Assembly: GCA_018873225.1 (NCBI GenBank) | Contig: JAEILZ010000002.1 | Span: 1,860,001-1,924,000, forward strand | From: [Phialemoniopsis] sp. UDSM-2020 | Lineage: Eukaryota > Ascomycota > Sordariomycetes > Thyridiales > Thyridiaceae | Reading direction: 5' to 3' | DNA length: 64,000 nucleotides | Shown: in pieces, positions 11,884 through 22,513 of the stretch | How positions within the stretch are numbered: the first letter of the stretch is position 1 | How the letters are laid out: each line of letters starts with the position of its first letter | Translations under genes and position numbers: made by a program | The notes under the pieces: model-generated | Told to the model about the DNA's origin: nothing | The model's input: the letters and a program-made list of their open reading frames with translations, nothing else | Database searches by the model: none

Positions 11884-13211
11884 GCTGCCAGACCATACTG
11901 CGTCGGCGGAGGACGCCGGACAGCATCCGGAGGTCAAGTTGCTCGAGGTTGACGACGATGTGGATGGAGATAGTGCGGTCGGGGACATGACTGCTTCGTG
12001 AGTTGTCCGGCCCAGCTGCCAATGTCAATGCATGTATCATGCACACTGATGATGTGGCTAATGGTAACCAAGGACTCTGAGTCAGTCTGTGACATCGAGT
12101 GTGTACGCTTTCGTGGAAGAGAATGGGAGGACATATCACAAATACAAGGAGGGGCGTGAGTTGACTCCTCTTACGCTCAAAATACACCACAATTGCTATT
12201 TCCTTGCAGGATAATAATACTTGCATAGAGTACTTTCTGCCCAACGACGAGGTATTGTAGCTTTCTGACTCTTACTTCGCGGCAATTATGAGAGAAATGA
12301 TTACTTACGGACACCATCGTAGTCCGAGCAAGAGCGTTTAGGTGGGAAACCTTGCACCAGGAATACCTTTGCGGTCTCCAGCATCTGATATACTCCAGAC
12401 TTACAACACCAACTGTTCTTATTGACGTTTGACAACAAGCTGCACCTCGCGCCGACAACCGGCGAGCTGCATAATGTTCTCGATATCGGCACGGGGACAG
12501 GCATCTGGGCCATAGACTTTGGTAAACTCTCATCCTTTCATGATCTGTCTTACGGCGATATAGCCGCTGACATCAAGACCGGAAAAAGCCCTCCGCAACC
12601 CCTCAGCCCACGTCCTCGGCACCGACCTCTCCCCGATCCAGCCCCGCTCCGTCCCGCCAAACTGCACCTTCGAGATCGACGACGCCGAAGACCCCTGGCT
12701 CTTCCCGCAGACCTTCGACCTCGTCCACGGCCGCGCCCTCGCCTCGTGCTTCCGCGACCCGCAGCGCGTCGTGCGCTCCGCCGCCGCCTCCCTGACCCCG
12801 GGAATGGGCTGGCTCGAGTTCCAGGACATCGTGATACCCATGCGCTGCCTCGACGGGTCGTGGCGCGGCACAAGCCTGCGCCGCTGGAACCAGCTCATGG
12901 TCGAGTGCGGGTCCCGCGCGGGCCGCGACTTTTCGTACTCGCAGCGGTACTGGGGACTCTTTGAGCAGGCGGGCCTGGTCGACGTGGCGGAGCGGCATTT
13001 CGCGTGGCCGAGCAATGCGTGGGTCAAAGGCCGGCACAACAAGAAGCTTGCCATGTGGTTCCAGAAGGACCTGGGCGATGGGCTCGAGGCCATCAGCCTG
13101 GCCATGCTGACGCGCGTGGCGGGCATGACCAAGGACGAGGTCGCGGCGCTGGTCGAGGAGGTCAAGAGGGACCTGGCCAACCCGCGGATTCATGCGTACA
13201 TGGCGGTGTAA
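11873..13211 (+). CDS. LaeA-like SAM-dependent methyltransferase
   Basis: Member of the large fungal group of LaeA-related class I methyltransferases; a few regulate secondary metabolism and development, and most have unknown substrates. Six exons reconstructed: 11873-11997, 12073-12155, 12229-12251, 12323-12341, 12399-12521 and 12589-13211, giving 331 residues. Two are micro-exons of 23 and 19 bp. Both were found because the family block (YFLPNDE, SEQERL, DLQHQLFLLTFDNKLHLAP) only reads through in this arrangement. SAM-binding motif I is VLDIGTGTGIWAIDF, followed by VLGTDLSPIQP and the FDLVHGRAL block. The N-terminus is acidic and low-complexity, as in relatives. The last acceptor (…AAAAAG at 12588) has a poor pyrimidine tract and is the least certain junction. 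The last exon is notably GC-rich. A uORF overlaps the start. Confidence 0.87.
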
Positions 13212-13428
13212 GTGTTTCACGAAATTGGAAAAGGGGTACTTCGAGCTGGCCGGCATAACTGACTTTATCATAGAGTAGTTACCATGGGTCGCAGACCTGC
13301 ATCTTGAATAAACAAAGAGCAAGAGAGAAGATGGGTATTCGAATTCTAAGAATAAGAGGTAGGGGTATATAACGTCATTCCAAGTGGTATACAGGAGCAG
13401 AGATGGTCATTCAAGTCGTACAAGACCG

Positions 13429-14745
13429 TCAGGGCGCGGACACGTCGTGCTCTTCCGTCTTTTCATGATAGACTCTCCTCAGTTCAAAAAGCACCTCAAC
13501 AGCAATGAGGATGATGATAATCCACTCCAGCCTCGTGCCGTGCTTCTCGCTGGAGATCTCACGTAAAACGGTCGCGATCTCCTGAGCGTAGTCCATCTTT
13601 TGGTTCAGCGTCCGGATCCGCACGCCCACGTCCAAGGCGCGCCCGACCTGCTCATAGTAGCCCTCCAGTCCGAGTTCCGACTTGCTGTCCCAGAAGATGT
13701 CGGGAAGAGAGTCAGTCAATTCTCGGTAGTGGTTCAGCTGTGCTCGCAGACTCAGCAGCTCGCCAGTCTTTTGCAGGATGAACTTCTTGGATAGGGTGAG
13801 TTTGGCACCCTTGGCGAGGAGGGCGGGTATGCGCCGAGTGCTCTCAAAGTAGTTCGTAAACGAGCTTTCGAGAGCGGCGAGCTTCGTGCTGCGGGCCAGA
13901 CCGGATGAGAAGGCGATTTTGGCTAAGGTAGTGTCTAGCCTATCGCCGTCAAGATCCTCGCGTCGAGTACCAAGCACTACGACGTCGCCCTTCATGACGC
14001 TCGTCTCTCGCGTAGAATCTGCGAGGAAGTCCAGGTCTTCTGTCTCCATGCTATCAACGAAGGGGTCTTCTGCAGCGGGGAGTAGCTGCCTGGTAGCCAA
14101 TCGGTTTACCACATCCTGTGGGAGAGACCAGGTGACAATAGTTCCAGACTCAAAGACGAAGATGTCGCCCTTGTTTTCGCCTCTTGCATGTACCACCTCG
14201 TGCAGCTCAAACCCTGATCCGTCAGGGTCAATGAGGAACCCGTGAGACTGTAATATTTCCATCACTCGCTCCATATCGAACGATTCTGCGACGCATACAG
14301 CACTGATGGTAGAGCTTCCATCCGGCTCGCTCAACTCCGCCATAGCTTCCGCAGTCGTCGTCGAAGGCTGACCAGGAACCCGCCCGCCTGGCTGTTGCGC
14401 GATCACGGCGACTCTGCGCAGCGAGTTCTTCGCACCGGCGGTAGACCGCGGTTTCCTCTTAGAGGCAGCATTCTGCTGCTGTTGCTTCTGGTCCGCTTTC
14501 CTGGATCCTCCATTTTGTGTAGGGCTCTCGGAGCCATCTTGTTGCATCAACACGTTCGAGGTGAAGAAGTTTCGGCGGCGCGGCAGGTATGCGGGAGTCG
14601 TGCGGGAGAAGGAGCGGCCGCTTCGGGGAAACGCGGGTCGGCCGACCGCCGAGGAGAGGGGAAGGGCGGCCGAGAAGCCGGCGCGCGTGTGGAGGCGGCG
14701 GCAGAGTGGAAGGGCTACCTTCTGCTGCAGAGAAGAGGAGCGCAT
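13429..14745 (-). CDS. DUF155 / RMND1-family mitochondrial protein
   Basis: Single-exon gene, 438 residues. RMND1/Rmd1-family proteins (human RMND1, yeast Mrx10 and relatives) are mitochondrial inner-membrane proteins that support mitochondrial translation. Seen: a basic, Ser/Arg-rich N-terminus without acids for about 60 residues (mitochondrial presequence-like), a low-complexity linker with a poly-Q run, then the DUF155 domain from about residue 150. Blocks include GDIFVFESGTIVTWSL, the acidic SMETEDLDFL, IAFSSGLARSTKLAALE, the LSKKFILQKTGELLSLRAQLN helix and DIFWD. A C-terminal membrane segment (LEWIIIILIAVEVLFEL) follows, which is the family layout. The presequence makes the mitochondrial member more likely than the vacuolar or ER Rmd1/Rmd8 forms. 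Confidence 0.9.
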   Translation of the reverse strand: MRSSSLQQKVALPLCRRLHTRAGFSAALPLSSAVGRPAFPRSGRSFSRTTPAYLPRRRNFFTSNVLMQQDGSESPTQNGGSRKADQKQQQQNAASKRKPRSTAGAKNSLRRVAVIAQQPGGRVPGQPSTTTAEAMAELSEPDGSSTISAVCVAESFDMERVMEILQSHGFLIDPDGSGFELHEVVHARGENKGDIFVFESGTIVTWSLPQDVVNRLATRQLLPAAEDPFVDSMETEDLDFLADSTRETSVMKGDVVVLGTRREDLDGDRLDTTLAKIAFSSGLARSTKLAALESSFTNYFESTRRIPALLAKGAKLTLSKKFILQKTGELLSLRAQLNHYRELTDSLPDIFWDSKSELGLEGYYEQVGRALDVGVRIRTLNQKMDYAQEIATVLREISSEKHGTRLEWIIIILIAVEVLFELRRVYHEKTEEHDVSAP

Positions 14746-15211
14746 CGTGTCTGCTCTCGAGCCATTGAACGAGGAAGTTCAATGGGGTTGTCTACGAGAG
14801 GGATTCGGCTGTTGTTTGGGGTCGTGGTGGGTTTGCCCTCATCCGATTTTCTTAGAAAATCTGGGGTGTTATCGCTATCGGCTTATCGATAAAACTCATT
14901 AAGAGCCAACGATCATGCGGTCCCAACTACATGCCATCCATCATCACGTTGCAGAACTTCAAGGATCAAATGCGTTTATCACCTAGAATCATTGCTTCAG
15001 TTCAATATCATCTCAAGTAAGTGGTTTCATTTTCAGGATTGTCTAGGGCTTTGCAAAAATAGACTACTCGCAACAACAGCGTACCGCATCGAGCCTCAGT
15101 ACCTTGACACCACCATACTTGTTCACCTAGAGTCAGACTCAGCGACAACATCAGTGTGAGCATGAGGTGGTGGAAATGCTCATGCCTTAATAATTCAAGA
15201 TCTTCCGTTTT
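14746..15211. other. Intergenic, promoter of DUF155 gene
   Basis: Between the DUF155 start and the 3' end of the next minus-strand gene. No coding segment seen. Contains TTATCGATAA at about 14882-14891, close to the palindromic TATCGATA element often found in fungal promoters; function not shown. Confidence 0.45.
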
Positions 15212-15814
15212 TCAAATTGCTCCCGAATCACTTCCATGAGCCCGTATCATAACAATCCTAGGCTTCCTGATAGTCGCAATCTCCGCCTCACTCATCTCGA
15301 ATTCGTCGTCAGACAGGCTACCCGGGACGAAAACACTCGACTCTCTGCTATCGCTCTTTACTGAAGATCCAGAACTGTGCAGCCCGTCTCCGTGGATTTG
15401 AAGGGCATTGTGATGTTCCTTTTTCTCGTCTAGCCACTCCGGCATGAGCAGCTGCACGGTCTTGAGCTCGCTTTGAAGACGTTCTTGCTCGTCGCGTTGA
15501 ACCTTGCATTCGGCCTTAAGACTGTCGTTTTCATCCCGTGCTTGCTTGAGCTTCTCGGCGATCTCGGAGAGCGTATTATTGCGCCGCTTGCTCATGACCA
15601 CCAGGACTACCAAAATGATGACAAAGGCACCAAGGGCGCAGCCTGCCACAACTTGCCAGCTGAGCAGGATCTGGTCCATGACCTCGAAACGGAGACGTGA
15701 CGAAGTGCTTTGCATATCTTCTCGGGCACCGAGGTGAGGGTTGAGGGCTGCTTGAGGAGTTGTAGTTGATGTTGTGACGTTGGCGGCTGCAGTTCTGGTC
15801 CAAAGAGGAGCCAT
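15212..15814 (-). CDS. Small single-pass membrane protein with coiled coil, hypothetical
   Basis: Intronless frame of 200 residues with a true ATG at 15814. Not assigned to a family. Layout: Thr/Ala-rich N-terminal 45 residues; one strong membrane span at about residues 53-75 (VVAGCALGAFVIILVVLVVM) followed by the basic stop-transfer SKRRN; a heptad-like charged helix (about 80-125) predicted as coiled coil; then a Ser/Asp-rich tail with a possible acidic phospho-cluster (SLSDDEFEMSEAE). The basic-after-span pattern suggests the C-terminus faces the cytosol. Low-complexity ends and compact size are common in lineage-specific fungal proteins. Confidence 0.7.
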   Translation of the reverse strand: MAPLWTRTAAANVTTSTTTPQAALNPHLGAREDMQSTSSRLRFEVMDQILLSWQVVAGCALGAFVIILVVLVVMSKRRNNTLSEIAEKLKQARDENDSLKAECKVQRDEQERLQSELKTVQLLMPEWLDEKKEHHNALQIHGDGLHSSGSSVKSDSRESSVFVPGSLSDDEFEMSEAEIATIRKPRIVMIRAHGSDSGAI

Positions 15815-16335
15815 AAAAGCTTCGCTTGAGGTGGCCAGTTTCTCTTAAGAAATGACCAATGTTGCAAGTGTAATGAGATTCAAAGGGATAGGCAAAGTAG
15901 TCTTCCCTGAATGAAATTTTGCTTCTGCGAGATGTATTTGGAGAACGTTGAATACTTCGTGGCCATGAGAGGAAGGGCCAAACGTCTTGCTTATAAGTCG
16001 AAAGAATCCTTTCACTCTTACAAAGCCTACAATGCTCCCTTGTCTGTTTCCTTGCCGTTGTTCATTCTTTGTCGAGTTCCATGCCTGCCAATGAACATCT
16101 GTAAAGCTCTTTGTGGCCTTACTTGGACCTTTTCAAACAATAGTGTTGCGAAATTGTTCAGACAAAGAACTTGATACCTGTTCTTTCCTTGTGAATCCAC
16201 AGTTCTACCGCAATTCTAGCCATATGGAGGCAGATTCGTCTTTCAGAAGACGGAAAAAGACCTGTCCTCTGAGCTCAACAGTCAATGTAAACACCTTGTT
16301 CTATTACAGCCCGTTTGCCATGAGATCAACCTTAA
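15815..16335. other. Intergenic between two minus-strand genes
   Basis: Promoter of the small membrane protein gene and 3' flank of the carboxypeptidase gene. No coding or RNA signal recognised. Confidence 0.45.
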
Positions 16336-18211
16336 CTAATCGAACGATATTTTGTACAGGCATGTAAACATTGTCAAAGCCAAGGTTCCAGCCATCGGGA
16401 CATGGTGACTGCGTGCCGCGCTGATTCCCCTTGTGACTTGCAATTCAGCAGAGTCCTGGACGGTCTGACCCGGCCACTCTGACTTTGATCCTACTGAGAC
16501 CGTACCCTGGCCCAACGGACCTGGTGGTTGTGGTGTTGGAGGCTGGTCCGTGGTAAACGGAATCTTAGATTCGAGGCTGTCAATCCGACCGAGCAATACC
16601 TCGAGGCTTCGGTACGCTACTGCCGGCGCGTCCATGCCGAGAAAATGACCCGCCTGGGCAACGGCCATGTACGTCAGGCCACGCTCAGAATGGGCCGTAC
16701 CTACCACGCCCGCGCCCGCCAAATTCGCAGGGTCGGTACCGGCGTGGTATGGCACGTATAGGGACTTCGACGGTCTGGCCTGGAAGCCGAGCTTGTCTCC
16801 CCACGTCATGTTCTGGATGACTAGCAATGTACCGTTGGCTGGCAGAGCGAGATCAAGCATGCCATGCCCGATGATGACGTTCTTTGTGCGATCTATAACA
16901 CTGGCGAGCACGTCTCGGCTGCCGACGGCTAGTGACTCGTCAATGCCGTTGACAAAGACTGGTCTTTTGGTGCAGAAAGCCCAGTCCACGTCTACTGGGG
17001 CGTTGATTGCGGCTTTCACGTCGGCCCTGTTGAAATAGACTGACTTTGAGCTGTCAGAGAAAGAAGGGATGCCGTCGTTGAAGCCAAGGGGGTCGTAGGG
17101 CAGTGGGCAGTGCTTGGAGACATCGTAGATGCTAAAGCAAGGGTTGGAGTTACGAGCAGCGGCGATGACAGGGTTTCCGATATCACATCCGGAGACGAGA
17201 GTACCATCTGACTGTACACCAGGAAGAATGGTTGGTTGATGGCATTTGGGAGGAAAAACGAGATACTGCCTCACGTACTCGGTGTAGCCGCACCTTTCAG
17301 CTCGACCACGGACGAAATGCTTGACTGTGTCGTTGAAGGCGAGCGTGCTGCTCCAAGCTTCGGTAAAACCTGCAATGGGGATATTGGAAGCGAGTTGGAA
17401 GTTTGAGAAAAGACCGTCGAATATTTGCAGTCCTGCAAGATCGAAGTAATCCTTGTCCCGAGTGTCGAGCATGACACTGGCGATGTAAGGGGCATACATG
17501 CCGCTGTAAGACGAACCAGCTATGTAGATCTTGTAGCCTTTCATGGCAAAACAGTCGACAAAGTTCTTCCAGAAGCCCATGAACTGGTTTGCGACGTCTC
17601 TTTCGTTCCTCGCGGTGACCGGGCCGGTAGAGAAGCCAGTTCCGACAGGCTGGTCAATCCAAACGACATTGGTGAGCGTGTGCCAGCTCCATATGTTGGA
17701 AACCGGCTTGAGTGTGCCTGGTAGCCAGCTGATGGGCCCATTACCACGCAATAGATCTCCTGTAGATGAGCATCCGGGCTAGGATTGTCAGCAAAGTGTT
17801 TGTCAAAAGACACAGAGTGCTGTCTTACCCCTCCAGACAGCCATATCACGATTTCCTTCTTGGCGGCCGGGTTATGAGATGGAAAGAACGAAAAGAAGAG
17901 CCGACTGGCGTCAGGAGTGTCGCTGGTGGGTAGCAAACCAGCGTATGACTCTCCAATATCGAAGTCAACCTCTGGAAGATTCGTGCCGTTGACCTTGAAT
18001 TCTGTCCTGGAAAGTTAGGGGACTCGGTTTTGGAAGATGGCAGGAAGCAGAGCTAACTTGAAGAAGTGCGTGTCAGGAAGTGGCTTCGCGGGATTTGTTC
18101 TGCAACCTTGACGGGGTTTCGTGCCAGCTCTGGCTCACTGTCATGGGGCCCCAGGAGAGCGATAGAGGTCGAGGCACAGAGCAGCGCAACCATCCACCAT
18201 TGGATAGCCAT
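16336..18211 (-). CDS. Serine carboxypeptidase (S10), secreted; N-terminal frame problem
   Basis: Removes C-terminal amino acids from peptides in acidic compartments or outside the cell. Well-supported exons, complement: 18006-17829 and 17778-16336, preceded by one ending at 18058. Catalytic residues: Ser in [12 protein letters not shown], Asp in [10 protein letters not shown], His in [11 protein letters not shown]. The oxyanion block [20 protein letters not shown] is formed exactly at a splice junction. A hydrophobic stretch lies near the C-terminus ([14 protein letters not shown]). The first exon is problematic. The ATG at 18211 gives a good signal peptide ([20 protein letters not shown]) and plausible propeptide ([14 protein letters not shown]), but the sequence that splices on to the rest (KPLPDTHFF) is in another frame. 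Either a very short intron is present (GTGAGC..CAAG, 32 bp), or there is a 1-bp sequence error or a real frameshift in about 18070-18150. Confidence 0.85.
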
Positions 18212-21200
18212 CGCGAGCTGAAATGTGTGAGTAGCCTCAAAAGTGACCGGAATAAAGAGAGAAATATAAACAAGAGGAGGAAAGGGGGGAAAATAAAATA
18301 AAAAAAAGGAAACAAATGCAGCGTGGGCGTGATGTAAGAGAACGAGATCTACCTCCGGAAGCAGACGCCTTGAAAGGGGCTCCTTGCTCCGCTCAAATAC
18401 GTTGGCATGGAAGGAAATCCAGTCCTTTGAAATACTGGCACTCGTCGTGTCAAGAACTCATTCAAGTGCGTATTTGGCCCAAGAGATCAAACATGGGTTT
18501 TTAAACGTCTGCCTTCTTGCAGGGTCTCACGCAAGAGGCAGCCCCGGTTCATATGAAGGGAATATCACAGAATGCAAACGAGAGCAGCATATGAGGTTCA
18601 ATCTTGCCTATTTGAGCCCTCACGATTGCCAATATGTGTGGGCTGAGTTTATTATCCAGTGTCTGGCGAGATGACAATGAGTAGTCGTGCGAAATTTGAG
18701 GACCAATAGCGCCGAATTCAACAATAACACCCAACGCCACGTTCTTTGTTCTTCCCAAACGGCCCAGTGCCTTCCCCTTTCCTTAATTTTCTTTGGAAGT
18801 TTTAGGTGACTCACTTGTCTCACAATCAATAGCACGCTGAGAGTCCAAATGTGAAATGTGAGAATCAACGCCATGCAGTGGGAACGGAGCACCTTTGCTG
18901 AAGGACCTGGCGATCCCCAAGATTGTCGTGTCACATCAGCGACCTACATCGCCTACATCGTCAGCAGCTAATTCGAACCATCTACGGGAAGTAATAAGGC
19001 TAAGCGAGACATATGACGAGGTAGATGCAACTTGCTTGACCGGGATGCTGTGCACCCCAACTGATCGCTCAGGGGGCCAATTTAGTCCTGGATCTCGCTT
19101 CTTCATATTCGTCGAGTGGTAAAAGGGTGGCACAAAGTCGATCGAATATTTGACGTAAGTCTCGCTCGGTAATCTCCTTCTCCAGGTCGCCAGGAGAGGC
19201 AGGGATCTTGGAGATGACCCATTGGGTGCCATGATGCCAACGGTGCTGTGTGTTCGCTAGGTCTTTGTCTGTTGATGCTTGGGTAGTGGTATAATACTCC
19301 ACGAAGAACTCATTACATGACAGGGAGGGTGCCTTGCAAGAGGTATGTGGTGGTACACGAGAAAACGTAATCCCTTGTCTTCGCTTGTCTCAACAAAGTC
19401 CCGATGTTGTCCTCAGCCCCCCGGGGGTCCAGCTGTGGGTGGTCAGACGCAATGTCACATCGCCTCTGGATGTCGAATCAGCTCTGGTCCGGCCCACCCA
19501 TGGAAGGCTTCCAAGCCTTCTCGAAGAAAGCAGAGAACAAGATCTCCTCTGCGCTGCGGCCAGGATCAGCCTTGAAGCGTCATCAAACCAACCCGCACTT
19601 TCCGCGCCGGGAAACCTTGTTAGCGCCGCAGTGTTTCAGGGCTCGCTAATGGAACGGGCTGACGGACCGCCCAAAGCAGCCCCTGGTTAGTGGGTGATTT
19701 AGTGCGATTTGGTGGGTAATGCCACGTGGAAATGACGCTCGTCAGGGGATCCGCTCCCAGCGGCAGCCTGATTCTTAGCGCCCATCGGCCCCTGTCTTAA
19801 CATGGGAGCGGTCCCTGCTGACCAAACCGTGACCAGACCCAACAACTGCCAGCTCGATCTCTGTATGCCCCCTTTTAGACTCCCGTGTGTATTCTTGACG
19901 TGCCAGCTGGCTCGACCCTCGTCTAGTCGCTTCGGCCACTCCGATGACCCCAAGCCAGTTCTGGGGCGATCGATCTAGGGATCTCGCTGAGATTGGAGAA
20001 TGCCGGAACTGGAGCGCTCAGCTGTGCCAACGGCCTGGGGGTGGCCGGGGGGCGGAATGTTTCAGGAATCCAAGATAGGTAGGTCGATAGGCGTCCATTT
20101 TGGAGGTAGTTATTTCCAGCAGCTGACCTGTCTCAACGAGGTGAGGCTATGGCTTGTTGGGCACCCATTAGTAGCATTCGCATCTTGATCAGGAAATATC
20201 GACCGGGACACATACCGATGGCTGTCCAGCCTGCATGCTTGAGATCTGCGAGCCGCCGACGTCCAGAGAAGCCCGTGGTGGACGTCTCGGCTGGCTAGCG
20301 GGGTGGCTTTGTCTTTCATGCACCTAATTGCCCGAGAGCCCAAATGGTCACGGTGTTGCAGGTGAGGCTGCTGCGAGTATTTGGGCATGTCCCCAGGCAT
20401 TGCTGAGCCGTGCTGACGTTTTGGTTGGGGAATCTAAGCGAACACGGTCTCTTATTTCATCGCTCTTCTCAACCAACCCCGAGATCTGCGGAGCAGGTTG
20501 ACCGCAAGGGTTCGGCGTCCGTATGTACAAACAACCCCTGTCCTTGCCCATGTTCATGTCAGTTGTCAATTGACCTCCAAGCTGATTAGCGTGACCTGAA
20601 ACAAGAAACAGACGGTGCAGATCTTCGACCTTGCGGGAGTTTGACCAACCCAATAAAAGAAAGAGAACGAATTTCTAAGTGCGAATTACAAAGTTTCAGG
20701 CACCGCAAGAGCTTTCCCTGCTGGTCACAGGCACGACGTGGATTAGGGTCCGGGGGTGTTGGTTACAAGGCAGATCTGCAGCCACGATTTCTCTTTCCCC
20801 CAATGTGGGATCTGTACCGCCATCCCATCCCGTTTTCTACGCTCTCGGAGATTTACGTTGCGAAACGATTCAAATGTTTCTAGGTAATTCTCCTTGATCC
20901 CAGTCTGTGAAACGAGGGAAAACACTATGGTGGTCTATCTCGCTGCCCGGGCGTTGCAAGCAGAGACAGCCCACACCGCGCAGCGTGCTGTGTGCCGTAG
21001 GACGGCCCATCGGTCGAGAAGCCCACACACACACACACACACACAGAAGGAGAGGTTGGCAAAAAGGTGGGGGAGGAAAGCCACCACCTTGCCCTGTAGG
21101 GCGGCGGGCACTGTCATTCTCGATTTTGCTTGACTGTTCCCATTGTGTTAGCGAAACAAAACGACGCCCCGAACACTGCGGTCTCTTCACCGGTGTGGTT

Positions 21201-22146
21201 CAGGTGGGCGTCATATGCAGCCACAGCGATTAAGAAATGTGACAAGACTTGAAAACGGTTAAATATGGCAGCACCAAAGAGACCGAGTACACACCGCGTG
21301 GGTTCTGCATATGGCATCCGGCACTGCCTCACCTTGCATGGCCCGTTGGTACCGGCAACGGGCCGCACACAGGTCCTGGCATGGCGGAGTACTACAATGC
21401 ACTGTACTTTCCCGTACCTTACCTTGCCTTACTAAGTACGCAACTCAGACCCATGAAGAGCCTCTGGATCTGTTTCAGCGCAAGGTATGCCGGCTCATCT
21501 ATTCTTGACAGTAGCACACTTGAACCCCCGACGGTGGGTCTTTGGCAACTCGTTTACCGTCATCGGTACATGCCGGCCTCGATTGAGCGCGTTGCCAGAA
21601 AAAGAATCCCATGCGTCGCCCTCGATGACATTGTCCCACAGGGACGGCGTCTGCCCTGCACTCCTGATCCCGGAGAGCTTTTACAAGGGTCGCCCCTTGT
21701 CTTTTCCCCACACGGCCTCGATACCCTTGAGCTACCTTTGGAGGTCGAATCGACTCCATGCTCCCCAAAGATGCGACTGGGGGCCACCCTGGAAATGATC
21801 AGGGTTGGCCACGATGAGGTCCCTAGTACTTCTGCTCGGAGCCAACCCCCTTGACATCTGCAGACTTTCGGCCCTCCTGAATCATACACATACCTCTCTC
21901 CAGCTTGCCACCTCGCGAGCCTACACGTCGTTGCCCACCGCAAGAACTGCGCTGGGGTACAATGTACTCTGCAGATATCATTCGGCCCCGATTTTGACCT
22001 AGCCCTGAAGGTTGATCTGCAAGCTGGAACTGTCAAGTCGACTCTTCTCCCCTCTCGCTCATGATCTCGCTCTCTCGCAAAGGAGTATAAGACCCTTCTA
22101 TTACCCCCTACCTCTTCGACCCTCTTTCGTATCCTTCTTTTCCTTC
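18212..22146. other. Gene-poor intergenic stretch, 3.9 kb
   Basis: No confident gene. Open frames up to about 200 codons exist on both strands but lack ATG starts, motifs or splice-linked neighbours. A minus-strand open segment at about 19067-19340 has fairly balanced, helical composition (see findings). A (CA)11 microsatellite lies at 21024-21045. The last 150 bp are CT-rich and include GTATAAG at about 22085, a TATA-like element before the small gene. Confidence 0.45.
21024..21045 (+). repeat. (CA)11 microsatellite
   Basis: Eleven uninterrupted CA units inside intergenic DNA; likely length-polymorphic. Confidence 0.95.
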
Positions 22147-22513
22147 ATGAGCAACATCCGTCCGCCCAGACCACCCAATACCTTGCACAACGATCTTTCC
22201 AACACAGCAAACATGGCTCAACCCGAATGCACATGGTCTACTGAGGCGAACCTTAGTAGCAACAATGGGTTCGTGACTCTTCCTTTCTCCCGTCTAGCTT
22301 CTCCTTCGAGAATCCCCTTCTCATATCTAGGTCCTAACACTTCATCTTCATCACAGTCATCAGCCCTCGACGAATGGAAATGGAGCCGACCAGGAGTCTG
22401 CACTCCGAGACGCTCGAATTAGAGATTTCGAAACCAACACTGCTTCTTCGACAGCATATCTAGAGAGAATTTGGAGCCAACCCCCCACCGGCGCTCAAAG
22501 CACTGGCACTTGA
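22147..22513 (+). CDS. Small two-exon gene, hypothetical protein (92 or 70 aa)
   Basis: Exons 22147-22268 and 22357-22513 separated by an 88-bp intron with a GTTCGT donor (the same donor used in the SHMT gene), a CTAAC branch-like element and a TCACAG acceptor. Unspliced, the frame runs into arginine/serine-rich noise. Spliced, it becomes a coherent hydrophilic protein ending in a charged helix (ESALRDARIRDFETNTASS, then TAYLERIWSQPP). Two in-frame ATGs are possible: 22147 (92 residues) and 22213 (70 residues, with a better AAAC-ATG context). A CT-rich leader and GTATAAG at about 22085 lie in front. No family recognised. No signal peptide or membrane span. Isolated position: nearest genes are 3.9 kb and 2.7 kb away. 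Confidence 0.55.

Noticed and set aside
12603..13322. 239-codon minus-strand frame opposite the methyltransferase last exon
   Set aside because: Shadow of a very GC-rich exon; no motif, and the plus strand carries the family sequence.
21249..21854. 201-codon plus-strand open frame
   Set aside because: Opens with TTG, not ATG; Pro/Ser/Arg-rich, no motif, lies in the presumed promoter of the small gene at 22147.
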